Assembly: GCF_006346325.1 (NCBI RefSeq)
Contig: NZ_VDYR01000001.1
Coordinates: 2,071,501-2,135,500 of the forward strand
Length of the DNA stretch: 64,000 bases
Direction: 5' to 3'
Source of the DNA: Sphingomonas japonica
GTDB taxonomy: Bacteria; Pseudomonadota; Alphaproteobacteria; Sphingomonadales; Sphingomonadaceae
The notes beneath the pieces were generated by a model. It made no database searches, had not been told where the DNA came from, and saw only the letters and a list, made by a program, of their open reading frames with translations. Made by a program: the position numbers and the translations under genes. How positions within the stretch are numbered: position 1 is the first letter of the stretch; every line of letters starts with the position of its first letter. This document shows, piece by piece, positions 6,653-15,650 of this stretch.

Positions 6653-8821
6653 ATGACGAGAATTCGGCCCGTGGGCCGCCCTTGGCTATTCCGGGCGTTC
6701 GTGATCGCAACGATCATTGCCATCCCGGCGTTGCTGCTGGGCGTCAATTACCTGCTTTCCCGCGAATTTGCCGAGACGCGCGCGCTGCGTGCGCGAGTGG
6801 ACCAGTCCTATTCCACGCGCACGCAGCTGGTTCGGTTGCTGTCGCTGCACCAGGATCTCGAAACCGGTCAGCGTGGGTATGTCCTCACCGGCCAGGACAT
6901 GTTCCTCGCTCCCTATAACCGCGCTCGCCAGGCGATCCCTGCCGCGTTCGCGGCTCTGGAAGCGGGCCTTGCACCGGCATCGCCGGTACGCCAGCGGCTC
7001 GCCGATCTGCGTGCTGCGTCTGCCGACAAGGTCGGTTTCGTCAACCGCGATATCCTGTTGAGCCGGGAAGGACGCACGGACGCGGCGCGAACGCTGATCG
7101 CCGCCGGTCAGGGATTGCGGTCGATGGATCGCATCCGCGCGATCATCGCCGACATGGACGAACTGGAGCGGGCCGAACTCACACGCCGTGAGAGCATTTC
7201 CGATGCCGGCCGGATTCGCGCCCAGCGCACCGCCTTCGTCCTCCAGGCGGTGCTGGTGCTGCTGCTGGCGCTGGCGGCGCTGGCTGTCGGACGCAGCATG
7301 GTCGCGCGGCGCAAGGCGCTCTTGCTGGCGCAGGACCAGCATTCGCGTCAGGCGGCCATTTTCCACAACGCCAAGGATGGCATGCTGACGATCAACCCCA
7401 GCGGCGGGATCGAAAGCATCAACCCGTCGGCCGCGAGGCTATATGGGTACGAACCCGAGGAATTGCTGCGCCGCGATGTCGGCGTGCTGTTCGAGGTCGC
7501 GCCCGATCGCGGTCAGGTCGAAGGTTTTCTGACGCGGTTGCAGGCCCGGCGCAGCAGCGACCGCGGGCGCGTCCAGGAATTCTGGTCGCGCCGCAAGGAC
7601 GGCAGCGTGTTCCTGGCGGACGTCGCCGTCAGCCCGGTGCCGCTCGCCGACGGTCTGAAATATATTGCGGTGGTTCGCGACGTGACCGAACGCAAGCAGG
7701 TCGAGCAGATGAAGTCCGAATTCGTTTCGACCGTCAGCCACGAACTGCGCACGCCACTCACCTCGATAGCAGGCTCGCTTGGCCTTCTCGCTGGCGGGGC
7801 GGCTGGCGATCTGTCCGATCGGGCGCGGCGTCTGGTGACGATCGCGTACGACAACTGCCAGCGCCTGGTACGGCTGATCAACGACATCCTCGATATCGAA
7901 AAGATCGAATCGGGCAAGATGGCGTTTGCCGTCCAGCCGGTGCCCTTGCAGCCGTTGATCGAAAGCACCGTTCAGTCCAACGCCAGCTTTGCCGAAAGCC
8001 ATCAAGTCCGCGTAGAGATCGAACCGCTAGCCGCCGACGCGACGGTGCGCGCCGACCCCGACCGGCTGGTTCAGGTCCTGACCAACCTCCTGTCGAACGC
8101 CATCAAATATTCGCCGCAGGGCGAAGCGGTCACGATCAGCGTCGCGCATCTCGATCGTCGCCATCGCCTCTGCGTCGCCGATCGCGGCCCCGGTATCCCG
8201 GAAGAGTTTCGCGAGCGGATGTTCGGCAAGTTCGCGCAGGCCGATTCGTCCGATACGCGCCAGAAAGGCGGCACCGGGCTCGGCCTCAGCATCGTGCGGG
8301 AAATCGTCGTCCGGCTCGGCGGCGAAGTCGGCTTTGCCGACCGCGACGGCGGCGGCACGGTATTCCATGTCGACCTGCCGTCGGTGGAGCCGATCCGGCA
8401 TGTCCGCGACACGGCGCAAGAAGTTCCCGCCCGCATGGCTTCGAACGGAGTGTTGCCCGTTATCCTCCATGTCGACGATGATCCGGACATGCTGCGCGTC
8501 GTTGCAAGCGCATTCGATGGCGTGGCGGAAGTCCATTCGACGCCCAGCGTCGAGGAGGCCCGCGCTGCGATGCGCCGGTTCCCGTACGATGCCGCGGTCC
8601 TGGATATCGGCATGGCCGATGGATCGGGCCTCGACCTGCTGCCGCTGTTGAAGGGGCCGGCCAAGCGCACGCCGGTGATCGTGTTCACGGCGCAAGACGC
8701 CCCGCACGACTTGGCGCAGCAGGTCGACGCAGTGTTGATCAAGTCGCGTGCGAGCTTGGAAAATCTGGTCGCGATCACCATCAGGCTTGCCCGCGACGAT
8801 GGCTCGGAAAGGCTGACATGA
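6653..8821 (+). CDS. CHASE3-PAS hybrid sensor histidine kinase
   Basis: A 722-residue membrane kinase. TM helices lie at about 12-34 and 193-213 and enclose a periplasmic CHASE3 domain (LVRLLSLHQDLETGQRGYVL is characteristic). A PAS domain follows (about 225-350), then HisKA with the phospho-accepting His363 in VSHELRTPL, a HATPase_c domain (N box NLLSNAIKYSP, G boxes DRGPGIPEE and GGTGLGLSI), and a C-terminal receiver whose phospho-acceptor is Asp651 (AVLDIG). Autophosphorylation and transfer to its own receiver are expected. The two following genes encode a second receiver and an Hpt protein, forming a complete phosphorelay. The signal sensed is unknown; proximity to the fimbrial cluster suggests surface or adhesion control. 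Confidence 0.92.
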   Translation: MTRIRPVGRPWLFRAFVIATIIAIPALLLGVNYLLSREFAETRALRARVDQSYSTRTQLVRLLSLHQDLETGQRGYVLTGQDMFLAPYNRARQAIPAAFAALEAGLAPASPVRQRLADLRAASADKVGFVNRDILLSREGRTDAARTLIAAGQGLRSMDRIRAIIADMDELERAELTRRESISDAGRIRAQRTAFVLQAVLVLLLALAALAVGRSMVARRKALLLAQDQHSRQAAIFHNAKDGMLTINPSGGIESINPSAARLYGYEPEELLRRDVGVLFEVAPDRGQVEGFLTRLQARRSSDRGRVQEFWSRRKDGSVFLADVAVSPVPLADGLKYIAVVRDVTERKQVEQMKSEFVSTVSHELRTPLTSIAGSLGLLAGGAAGDLSDRARRLVTIAYDNCQRLVRLINDILDIEKIESGKMAFAVQPVPLQPLIESTVQSNASFAESHQVRVEIEPLAADATVRADPDRLVQVLTNLLSNAIKYSPQGEAVTISVAHLDRRHRLCVADRGPGIPEEFRERMFGKFAQADSSDTRQKGGTGLGLSIVREIVVRLGGEVGFADRDGGGTVFHVDLPSVEPIRHVRDTAQEVPARMASNGVLPVILHVDDDPDMLRVVASAFDGVAEVHSTPSVEEARAAMRRFPYDAAVLDIGMADGSGLDLLPLLKGPAKRTPVIVFTAQDAPHDLAQQVDAVLIKSRASLENLVAITIRLARDDGSERLT

Positions 8822-9189
8822 CCCAAGCCCGGATCCTGTATGTCGATGACGAGGACGACATCCGCGAAGTCGCCGCACTGGCGCTGGAACTCGATCCGGG
8901 CCTTGCGGTTCGCACCTGTGAATCCGGGACGGACGCACTGGCTGCGGCCGCCGACTGGCAGCCCGACCTCATCCTGCTCGACGTCATGATGCCGCACATG
9001 GACGGGCCAACGACGCTCGCCAGGCTGCGCGACACCCCGGCTACCGCCGGCATCCCGGTGGTGTTCATCACCGCACGCACGCAAGCGAGCGAGGTCGAGC
9101 AGTTCAAGGCGCTGGGCGCGCTCGGCGTGTTGGCGAAACCGTTCGATCCGATGACACTGAGCGCGACGATACGCTCCTATCTGCCATGA
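8818..9189 (+). CDS. Single-domain response regulator (CheY-like)
   Basis: This encodes 123 residues, all receiver domain. The acidic pocket is YVDDEDD, the phospho-acceptor Asp55 lies in LLDVMMPHMDG, the conserved Thr in FITA and the Lys in LAKPFDP. There is no output domain, so it must signal by protein contact or shuttle phosphate. Its ATG overlaps the kinase stop codon (ATGA) and its own stop overlaps the Hpt gene, implying translational coupling and matched amounts of the three relay proteins. Confidence 0.92.
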   Translation: MTQARILYVDDEDDIREVAALALELDPGLAVRTCESGTDALAAAADWQPDLILLDVMMPHMDGPTTLARLRDTPATAGIPVVFITARTQASEVEQFKALGALGVLAKPFDPMTLSATIRSYLP

Positions 9190-9470
9190 GCGAATTCGAA
9201 GCACGGATGGAAGCTCTGCGATCACGGTTCCGCGACAGAGCAGTCTCGGAGTCGGAACGGCTGACAGCGGCGCTGATCGCCGGCGATCGATCGGAATTGC
9301 GGCGCGCCTGCCATAGCCTGACCGGCAATGCCGGGATGTTCGGCTTTCCCGAACTGAGCCGACAGGCAGCGCTGACCGAAAGCGCGATTGAGGACGGCGA
9401 GTGCGCGGAACGGATAGAGGAGCTTACCCGGGCGGTGGTGACCGCGCTGGACGCCATGCAGACACGGTAG
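9186..9470 (+). CDS. Hpt phosphotransfer protein
   Basis: A 94-residue all-helical protein. The HPt signature ACHSLTGNAGMFG contains the phospho-accepting His43. Upstream helices (MEALRSRFRDRAVSESERLTA) complete the four-helix bundle. It overlaps the preceding receiver by 4 bases and would relay phosphate between the hybrid kinase receiver and the stand-alone receiver, or onward to a DNA-binding regulator. The LuxR-type protein at the window start is one candidate, but nothing in the sequence proves the pairing. Confidence 0.88.
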   Translation: MSEFEARMEALRSRFRDRAVSESERLTAALIAGDRSELRRACHSLTGNAGMFGFPELSRQAALTESAIEDGECAERIEELTRAVVTALDAMQTR

Positions 9471-9626
9471 ACGCAACGGCGCTCGATGCGCTCCCACCGA
9501 TTCAATCGTCGCAGCGATTGGCCGCGCTTGTAGGGGGGCCGGAAGCGGCCGTTAGGCGCGGTCCACTGCCGAAACCCGGTCGCCAGGCCCAAACCAGCGA
9601 CCTTATCCAGCAATCTTGGCACTTTC

Positions 9627-9718
9627 TGGCGGAGACGGAGGGATTCGAACCCTCGGTACGGAATTCTCCATACGGCGGTTTAGCAAACCGCTGGTTTCAG
9701 CCACTCACCCACGTCTCC
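9627..9718 (-). tRNA. tRNA-Ser (anticodon GCU)
   Basis: On the minus strand the acceptor GGAGACG (from 9718) pairs with CGTCTCC (9631-9637), followed by discriminator G and an encoded CCA (9627-9629). The anticodon stem-loop has GGTTT-GCT-AAACC, giving anticodon GCU. A long variable arm (GTATGGAGAATTCCGTAC) marks a class II tRNA, and the T loop is GGGTTCGAATCCC. With CCA it is 92 nt. It reads AGC/AGU serine codons. Confidence 0.96.
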
Positions 9719-9885
9719 GGACACGCGCTCGGCAGCCGCGGGCTATAGCGGGGGTCGGACAGCCGATCAACCAAGGAATCACACGGCATCCGGCGCGAAT
9801 TGGACTCGCGTCGTCGCGGCGTTCATTGCGCAGAAATGCGCGGCCCGGCATAGTTAGCCGGGGTTTGCGTATTCGGGGGTTCACG

Positions 9886-10698
9886 ATGACGGGTTTGATG
9901 ATGGCAAAGCGGCTGCGCGCGGCGGTGACGGCGGCGGGCATGCTGCTGTGCCTGGGCGCGCTGCCCGCGACCGCGCAGGTCCGCACGATCGATCCCAATC
10001 AGGCGATCGACGGCGACCTTTCGCAACCCGCACCACCACCTGCCGCATCGCAGCCGATCCCCGCCGATCCGCAGGCGCTGGACGAGCCGCCGCCGAGCGC
10101 ATCGTGGCAGGACGTCGATCCCAACCTGCAGACGCAGAGCGAGGCACTGCCGCCTGCGCCGGCCCCGGCCACCCCCTATGCATCGCCCGCCCCGTCGACC
10201 GCCACCGCCGCTGCCGACACCTATCAGCGCGAGGACCTGTTCGCCGCTGCCGAGGGCGTGTTCGGAAAGGGTGCCGAAGGGTTGGCTGGCATTCTCGAAA
10301 ACATCCTCGGCGACCAGGGTGAGCCCAATGCCTATATCGCCGGGCGAGAGGCGTCGGGCGCGTTCTTCGTGGGGCTGCGCTATGGCTCGGGGATCCTGTC
10401 GCATCGCATCGAGGGCCAACGACCGGTCTATTGGACCGGGCCGTCGGTCGGCTTCGACGTTGGCGGCGACGCCAACAAGGTGTTCGTGCTGGTCTACAAC
10501 CTCTATGATTCGCAGGAACTCTACAAACGCTTCCCCGCGGGTGAGGGGCGCGCCTATTTCGTGGGCGGATTTGCCGCGAGCTATCTGCGCCGCGGCGACA
10601 CCGTGCTGATCCCGATACGGCTGGGCGTCGGATACCGGCTCGGCGCCAATATCGGCTATATGAACTTCACCGAAAAGAGCCGTTGGCTGCCGTTTTGA
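9886..10698 (+). CDS. DUF1134 (EipA-like) envelope protein
   Basis: This encodes 270 residues. The start at 9886 is preferred because GGGGG lies 6 bases upstream and a signal peptide follows (AAVTAAGMLLCLGALPATAQ); further in-frame ATGs at 9898 and 9901 are possible. After a low-complexity Pro/Ala linker (about 45-105) comes the conserved DUF1134 domain, from EDLFAAAEGVFGKGAEGLA to the C-terminus, with the glycine-rich GLRYGSGILSHRIEG and WTGPSVGFDVGGDANKVF. Members of this family in Brucella and Caulobacter (EipA) are periplasmic proteins needed for envelope integrity. It faces putA convergently across a 28-base gap. Confidence 0.88.
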   Translation: MTGLMMAKRLRAAVTAAGMLLCLGALPATAQVRTIDPNQAIDGDLSQPAPPPAASQPIPADPQALDEPPPSASWQDVDPNLQTQSEALPPAPAPATPYASPAPSTATAAADTYQREDLFAAAEGVFGKGAEGLAGILENILGDQGEPNAYIAGREASGAFFVGLRYGSGILSHRIEGQRPVYWTGPSVGFDVGGDANKVFVLVYNLYDSQELYKRFPAGEGRAYFVGGFAASYLRRGDTVLIPIRLGVGYRLGANIGYMNFTEKSRWLPF

Positions 10699-10726
10699 CC
10701 TAAGTCCAGGGCTCGATCGAACGGCC

Positions 10727-13700
10727 TCATATCCCGTCCGCCAGGCTTAGCAGGCTGGCATTGCCGCCCGCGCTGGTGGTGTCGATCGACACCGCGCGCT
10801 CGGCGCAGAAGCGGGGCAGGTAATGCGGTCCGCCCGCTTTCGGCCCGGTGCCTGATAGCCCCTCGCCGCCGAACGGCTGCGACCCCACCACCGCGCCGAT
10901 CATCGAGCGATTGACGTAGAGATTGCCCACCCTTGCGCGGGTTTCGGCGATCTCCGCCGATCGTGCGATCCGGCTGTGCAGCCCCATCGTCAGCCCGAAC
11001 CGCTTGGCGTTGACCCGCTCGATCGTCGCCTCGAGCGTTCCCGCCTGCCACCGGGCGACGTGCAGGATCGGCCCGAACCACTCGCGATTGAGATCATCGA
11101 CCGAATCGATGCCGACCAGCGTCGGCGGGACGAACAGCCCCTCGTCCGGCACCGGCACCGTCTTGAGCCAGCTGCCCTGCACGCTCGCGCGGTACGCCAT
11201 CAGCCGTTCGTACGCGTCGCGGTCGATCACCGGGGGCACGTCGGTCGCGGGGTCGCCCGGATCGCCGACGACCAGCAATTCCATCGCCCCGCGCAGCATC
11301 TCGAGGATGGTGTCGGCGACTTCCTCCTGCAGCAGCAGCAGCCGGAGCGCCGAACAGCGCTGGCCTGCCGAGCGGAATGCCGAGGTCAGCACGTCGAACA
11401 CCACCTGTTCGGGCAGCGCCGTCGAATCGACGATCATCGCATTGACCCCGCCGGTCTCGGCGATGAGCGGAATGATCGCGCGATCCTCGTCGACCAGCAG
11501 CGAGTGCGCGATGCGCTTGGCGGTCGCGGTCGATCCGGTGAAGGCGACCCCGGCGATACGCACGTCGGCGATCAGCTCGGCGCCGACATCCGCGCCGCCG
11601 GTGACGAGGATGAACGCATCGCGGGGGACGCCCGCCTCGTGCGCCAGTTCGACCGCGCGCCGCGCGATCATCGGCGTCTGCGGCGCCGGCTTGGCAACCA
11701 CCGTGTTGCCGGTGACGAGCGCGGCGATGTTCTGGCCGGTGAAGATCGCCAGTGGGAAGTTCCATGGAGCGACCGTCGCCCAGGTGCCGCGCCCTTCCAG
11801 CCGCAATTCATTGCGTTCGCCGGTTGGCCCCGGCAGCGTCATGGGCGCGAGCAAACCGCGCGCCTGATGCGCGTAGTAGCGGCAGAAATCGGCCGCCTCG
11901 CGAATTTCGCCGATCGCATCGGGAATGGTCTTGAACGCCTCCTTGACGCACAGCGCCATCAACTCGGTGCGATGCTCCTCGAGCAGGTCGGCATAGCGCT
12001 CGACAATCGCGGCGCGTTCCTCGACCGGGCGGCGGTCCCATGCGGCATAGGCCGCCTGCGCGCGCGTAACCGCTTCGTGGACCGCAAGGTCGGGAGTGGT
12101 GGTCGCAGCGAGTTTGCGCTTCGCCTTGCCCGAGGCGCGACGGGGGTCGGCATGAACCGCGTCGGTGCCGTCATTGGCGATCGGGGTCGCGGCGATCGCG
12201 GCCGCGGTCTCGGCGAGGATCGCGCGGTCATTGAGGTCGATGCCGGCCGAGTTGCGCCACTGGCCGAACAGATCGACCGGCAGCGGGATCGACGGATGCC
12301 GCGTCCCGCCGACGCTGGCGATCTTGTCGACCGGGTCGGCGAGGAGGTCGGCGTCGGAAAGATGCTCGTCGGCAAGCTGGTGGACGAAACTCGAATTCGC
12401 ACCATTTTCGAGCAGGCGGCGGACGAGATATGCCAGCAGGTCGCGGTGTCCGCCGACCGGGGCGTAGATGCGGCAATGATATCCGTTCTCGCGCACCAGC
12501 CGCTCGTACAGCCCCTCGCCCATGCCGTGCAGCCGCTGGAATTCGAGATCACGGGCATTGCCTGCCCATTCGATGATCGTCGCGACGGTCAGCGCGTTAT
12601 GGCTGGCGAATGCCGGGCGGATGCGGGTCGCATCGAGCATGTCGCGTGCGCAGGCCAGATAGGACACGTCGGTCGCGGCCTTGCGCGTGAACAGCGGGTA
12701 ATCGGACAATCCCTCGACCTGGGTACGCTTGATCTCGCTGTCCCAATAGGCGCCCTTGACCAGTCGCACGTTCATGACGCGGCCAAGATCGTCGGCCCAG
12801 GCCACGACCGCACGCGCGCGCTTGCCATAGGCCTGGACCGCCATGCCATAGCCATCCCAGCCCTTGAGCTCGGGCCGCCGCGCGACGGCGCCGATGATGT
12901 CGAGGCTCATGTCGAGCCGCTCGCTCTCTTCGGCATCGACGGTCAGCGCGATGCCCTGCCCCGCCGCCTCGGACGCCAGTTGCGCGAGCATGTCGGTCAG
13001 TTCGGGAACGCATCTGTCCCAGTGCGCGACCTCGTAGCGCGGATGCAGCGCCGACAGCTTGACGCTGATCGAATGCCCAGCGCCCGGATCGCGCCCGACC
13101 GCACGGATCGCATTCCAGTACGCCTCGAAATAGCGCTCGGCATCGGCCTTGGTCCGTGCCGCTTCGCCGAGCATGTCGAAGCTGGCCGTGAAGCCGCGAT
13201 TCTCGGGCTTCTTCATCCGCTCCTGCGCCTCGGCGATGGTGCGCCCCATCACGAACACTTCGCCCATCATCTTCATCGCCGCGCCGACCGCCTGGCGCAC
13301 GAACGGCTCGCCCGCCCGGCTGACCAGACGCTTGAGCGCGCCGCCCGGCCCTTCGCCAACGAGCGCGCGGCCGACCACCAGTCCCCAGGTTGCCGAATTG
13401 ACCAGCGCCGAGTTCGATTTGCCGGCATGCGAGCGCCAGTTGGCGTCGCCCAGCTTGTCGGCGATCAGCAGATCGGCGGTCTCGGGATCGGGCACCCGCA
13501 GGAATGCCTCGGCAAGGCTGAGCAGCGCGACGCCTTCCGACGAATTGAGGCGATATTCCTGCAGGAACTGATTGACCCACCCCTTGGTCTGCGCCGCGCG
13601 CAGGTCGGCGATCAGCCCGGCGGCGTGATCGAGCACGCGCTCGCGCGAATCGCCTGTCAGCGCAGCGCGCTCCAATAGCGGTTTTAGAACATCGGGTTCG

Positions 13701-13759
13701 CTCATCCGATGCAGCTTGGTCATGGAAGCGCGAGCGGCGGACGGTACGGCATGCTGCAT
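10727..13759 (-). CDS. putA: Bifunctional proline dehydrogenase / P5C dehydrogenase
   Basis: About 1010 residues that oxidise proline to glutamate in two steps. The N-terminal half is the FAD proline dehydrogenase barrel (SVKLSALHPRYE, LVKGAYWDSEIK, FASHNALTVA). The C-terminal half is the aldehyde dehydrogenase (VAPWNFPLAIFTGQ, GNTVVAKPAP, catalytic Cys in SAGQRCSALRLL). It lacks the N-terminal ribbon-helix-helix of regulatory PutA proteins such as that of E. coli, so it should be purely catalytic. The start is uncertain: ATG at 13759 has a weak GGAA upstream, ATG at 13705 also fits, and the frame is open to 13804. It is divergent from the MaoC gene. Confidence 0.93.
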   Translation of the reverse strand: MQHAVPSAARASMTKLHRMSEPDVLKPLLERAALTGDSRERVLDHAAGLIADLRAAQTKGWVNQFLQEYRLNSSEGVALLSLAEAFLRVPDPETADLLIADKLGDANWRSHAGKSNSALVNSATWGLVVGRALVGEGPGGALKRLVSRAGEPFVRQAVGAAMKMMGEVFVMGRTIAEAQERMKKPENRGFTASFDMLGEAARTKADAERYFEAYWNAIRAVGRDPGAGHSISVKLSALHPRYEVAHWDRCVPELTDMLAQLASEAAGQGIALTVDAEESERLDMSLDIIGAVARRPELKGWDGYGMAVQAYGKRARAVVAWADDLGRVMNVRLVKGAYWDSEIKRTQVEGLSDYPLFTRKAATDVSYLACARDMLDATRIRPAFASHNALTVATIIEWAGNARDLEFQRLHGMGEGLYERLVRENGYHCRIYAPVGGHRDLLAYLVRRLLENGANSSFVHQLADEHLSDADLLADPVDKIASVGGTRHPSIPLPVDLFGQWRNSAGIDLNDRAILAETAAAIAATPIANDGTDAVHADPRRASGKAKRKLAATTTPDLAVHEAVTRAQAAYAAWDRRPVEERAAIVERYADLLEEHRTELMALCVKEAFKTIPDAIGEIREAADFCRYYAHQARGLLAPMTLPGPTGERNELRLEGRGTWATVAPWNFPLAIFTGQNIAALVTGNTVVAKPAPQTPMIARRAVELAHEAGVPRDAFILVTGGADVGAELIADVRIAGVAFTGSTATAKRIAHSLLVDEDRAIIPLIAETGGVNAMIVDSTALPEQVVFDVLTSAFRSAGQRCSALRLLLLQEEVADTILEMLRGAMELLVVGDPGDPATDVPPVIDRDAYERLMAYRASVQGSWLKTVPVPDEGLFVPPTLVGIDSVDDLNREWFGPILHVARWQAGTLEATIERVNAKRFGLTMGLHSRIARSAEIAETRARVGNLYVNRSMIGAVVGSQPFGGEGLSGTGPKAGGPHYLPRFCAERAVSIDTTSAGGNASLLSLADGI

Positions 13760-13873
13760 TTTCGTGGTTCCGGTCGGGTGAGGCTTGCGGGAGACGCCTC
13801 CCATTGCCTATTGGATGCCCGCGCCTATGCGACGAAGCTGCGCGCGCGTCGAGTGGTGCGAAAGGAGAGCAGC

Positions 13874-14329
13874 GTGGAGCCGATCGCGATCGAGACACTG
13901 GCCGACCGGATCGGGCAGGAGCGCGTGTCGGGGTGGATGACGGTCAGCCAGGCGATGATCGACCAGTTCGCAAGCGCCACGCACGATCACCAGTTCATCC
14001 ATGTCGATCCCGAACGCGCCGCCGCCAGCCCGTTCGGCGGCACGATCGCGCACGGCTTCCTGACGCTTTCGCTGGCGTCCGCGCTTGCCGCGGATACCGA
14101 TCAGCCGCCGATCACCGGGCTGAAGATGGGCGTCAACTATGGTGCCAACCGCCTGCGGTTCCTTGCTCCGGTGCGATCGGGCAAGCGCGTGCGCGGCCGG
14201 TTCAAGCTGCTGTCGATCGAAGAGAAGCGCCCCGGCCAGTGGCAGCAGGTCAACGAGGTCACGATCGAGATCGAGGGCGAAGAAACGCCTGCCTTGATCG
14301 CCGAATGGATCACCCAGCTTTTCGTCTGA
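13874..14329 (+). CDS. MaoC family hotdog-fold dehydratase
   Basis: This encodes 151 residues with a GTG start at 13874, fixed by a strong AAAGGAG 6 bases upstream; the longer open frame is not supported. The hydratase-2 signature is intact: [18 protein letters not shown] with the catalytic Asp and His, then [15 protein letters not shown]. Proteins of this type hydrate enoyl-CoA or related thioesters. The adjacent thiolase starts 22 bases later on the same strand, so the pair probably works together on acyl-CoA substrates in the cytoplasm. The exact substrate cannot be read from the sequence. Confidence 0.9.
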   Translation: MEPIAIETLADRIGQERVSGWMTVSQAMIDQFASATHDHQFIHVDPERAAASPFGGTIAHGFLTLSLASALAADTDQPPITGLKMGVNYGANRLRFLAPVRSGKRVRGRFKLLSIEEKRPGQWQQVNEVTIEIEGEETPALIAEWITQLFV

Positions 14330-14351
14330 ACCCATATCCAAAGGAACCCCC

Positions 14352-15530
14352 ATGCGCTCTGCCGTCATCGTCTCCACCGCCCGCACCCCGATCGGCCGCG
14401 CCTATCGCGGGGCGTTCAACGCGCTGCCCGCGCAGACGCTCGCCAGCCATTCGATCAAGGCGGCGGTCAAGCGCGCCGGGATTGACGGCGCGGAAGTCGA
14501 TGACGTGGTGTTCGGCGCTGCGCTCCAGCAGGGGCATCAGGCTGGCAATATCGCTCGCCAGGCATTGCTGCGCGCGGGCCTTCCGACCAGCGTGTCGGGC
14601 ATGTCGGTCGATCGCCAGTGCGCATCCGGCCTGATGGCAATCGCCACCGCCGCCAAGCAGATCATCACCGACAATATGGACGTCGTCATCGGCGGCGGCG
14701 TCGAATCGATCAGCATGGTGCAGACGCCGCAGATGCGCGTCGCGCCCGATCCCGAATTGCTGGCGATGCACGGCGACGTCTATATGCCGATGCTGCAGAC
14801 CGCGGAAACCGTCGCCAAGCGCTACAATATCGGCCGTGACCGGATGGACGAATATGCCCTGCAATCGCAGCAGCGCACCGCCGCCGCGCAGGCCGCGGGC
14901 AAGTTCGACGACGAGATCGTCCCCGTCACCGCGACGATGAACGTCACCGACAAGGCGACCAAGGAAGTCAGCCACAAGGAAGTGACGTTGTCCAAGGACG
15001 AGGGCAATCGCGCCGATACCACGCTCGAAGGCTTGCAAGCCCTGCAGCCGGTGATGGGTCCCGGTATGACGATCACCGCGGGCAATGCCAGCCAATTGTC
15101 CGACGGCAGTTCGTCGAGCGTGCTGATGGAGGAAAGCGTCGCGTCGAAGCGCGGGCTGCAACCGCTCGGCCGCTATATCGGCATGGCCGTCGCGGGGACC
15201 AAGCCCGACGAGATGGGCATCGGCCCGGTGTTCGCGATCCCCAAGCTGCTCAAGCGGTTCAACCTGACAATGGACGATATCGGGCTGTGGGAGCTCAACG
15301 AGGCATTCGCGGTGCAGGTGCTGTATTGCGCCGACACCCTCGGCATCCCGATGGAGAAGCTCAACGTCAATGGCGGTGCGATCTCGATCGGGCATCCCTA
15401 TGGCATGTCGGGCGCCCGCATGACCGGCCACGCGCTGATCGAGGGCAAGCGCCGCGGCGTGAAATACGTCGTCGTGACGATGTGCGTCGGCGGCGGCATG
15501 GGCGCGGCCGGGCTGTTCGAGGTACTATAG
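14352..15530 (+). CDS. Acetyl-CoA acyltransferase (thiolase)
   Basis: A 392-residue degradative or biosynthetic thiolase. All active-site blocks are visible: nucleophile Cys in [30 protein letters not shown] with the catalytic His, and [13 protein letters not shown] with the second Cys. It joins or cleaves beta-ketoacyl-CoA. AAGGA lies about 6 bases before the ATG, and the MaoC-like hydratase precedes it in what looks like a two-gene operon. It could equally be a 3-ketoacyl-CoA thiolase of beta-oxidation; chain length is not readable. A short inverted repeat (15565-15579) follows the stop. Confidence 0.93.
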   Translation: MRSAVIVSTARTPIGRAYRGAFNALPAQTLASHSIKAAVKRAGIDGAEVDDVVFGAALQQGHQAGNIARQALLRAGLPTSVSGMSVDRQCASGLMAIATAAKQIITDNMDVVIGGGVESISMVQTPQMRVAPDPELLAMHGDVYMPMLQTAETVAKRYNIGRDRMDEYALQSQQRTAAAQAAGKFDDEIVPVTATMNVTDKATKEVSHKEVTLSKDEGNRADTTLEGLQALQPVMGPGMTITAGNASQLSDGSSSSVLMEESVASKRGLQPLGRYIGMAVAGTKPDEMGIGPVFAIPKLLKRFNLTMDDIGLWELNEAFAVQVLYCADTLGIPMEKLNVNGGAISIGHPYGMSGARMTGHALIEGKRRGVKYVVVTMCVGGGMGAAGLFEVL

Positions 15531-15581
15531 ACGATACCGGCGGGACACACCGCCCCCGCCGTCCTCCCGGTTTCCGGGATT

Positions 15582-15602
15582 GTTAACGATACCATCGTAA
15601 AC
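15582..15602. promoter_or_regulatory. Operator-like near-palindrome before the glucokinase-like gene
   Basis: GTTAACGAT (15582-15590), a 3-base spacer ACC and ATCGTAAAC (15594-15602) match as an inverted repeat at 8 of 9 positions. It is flanked by direct copies of CGTCCTCCCG at 15560-15569 and 15604-15613. It lies 48 bases before the glucokinase-like start codon. The form is like a LacI-family or similar dimeric operator, which would fit sugar control, but the regulator is unknown. Confidence 0.4.
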
Positions 15603-15650
15603 CCGTCCTCCCGACGGCGGCCGATCAGGCGGCTGCGGTGAGGGGGTGGC

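Noticed and set aside
9471..9626. Possible small gene between the Hpt gene and tRNA-Ser
   Set aside because: No start with a ribosome site and no recognisable sequence; treated as intergenic.
10976..13678. Open frame of 900 codons antisense to putA
   Set aside because: Mirror frame of a clear bifunctional enzyme with no motifs of its own.
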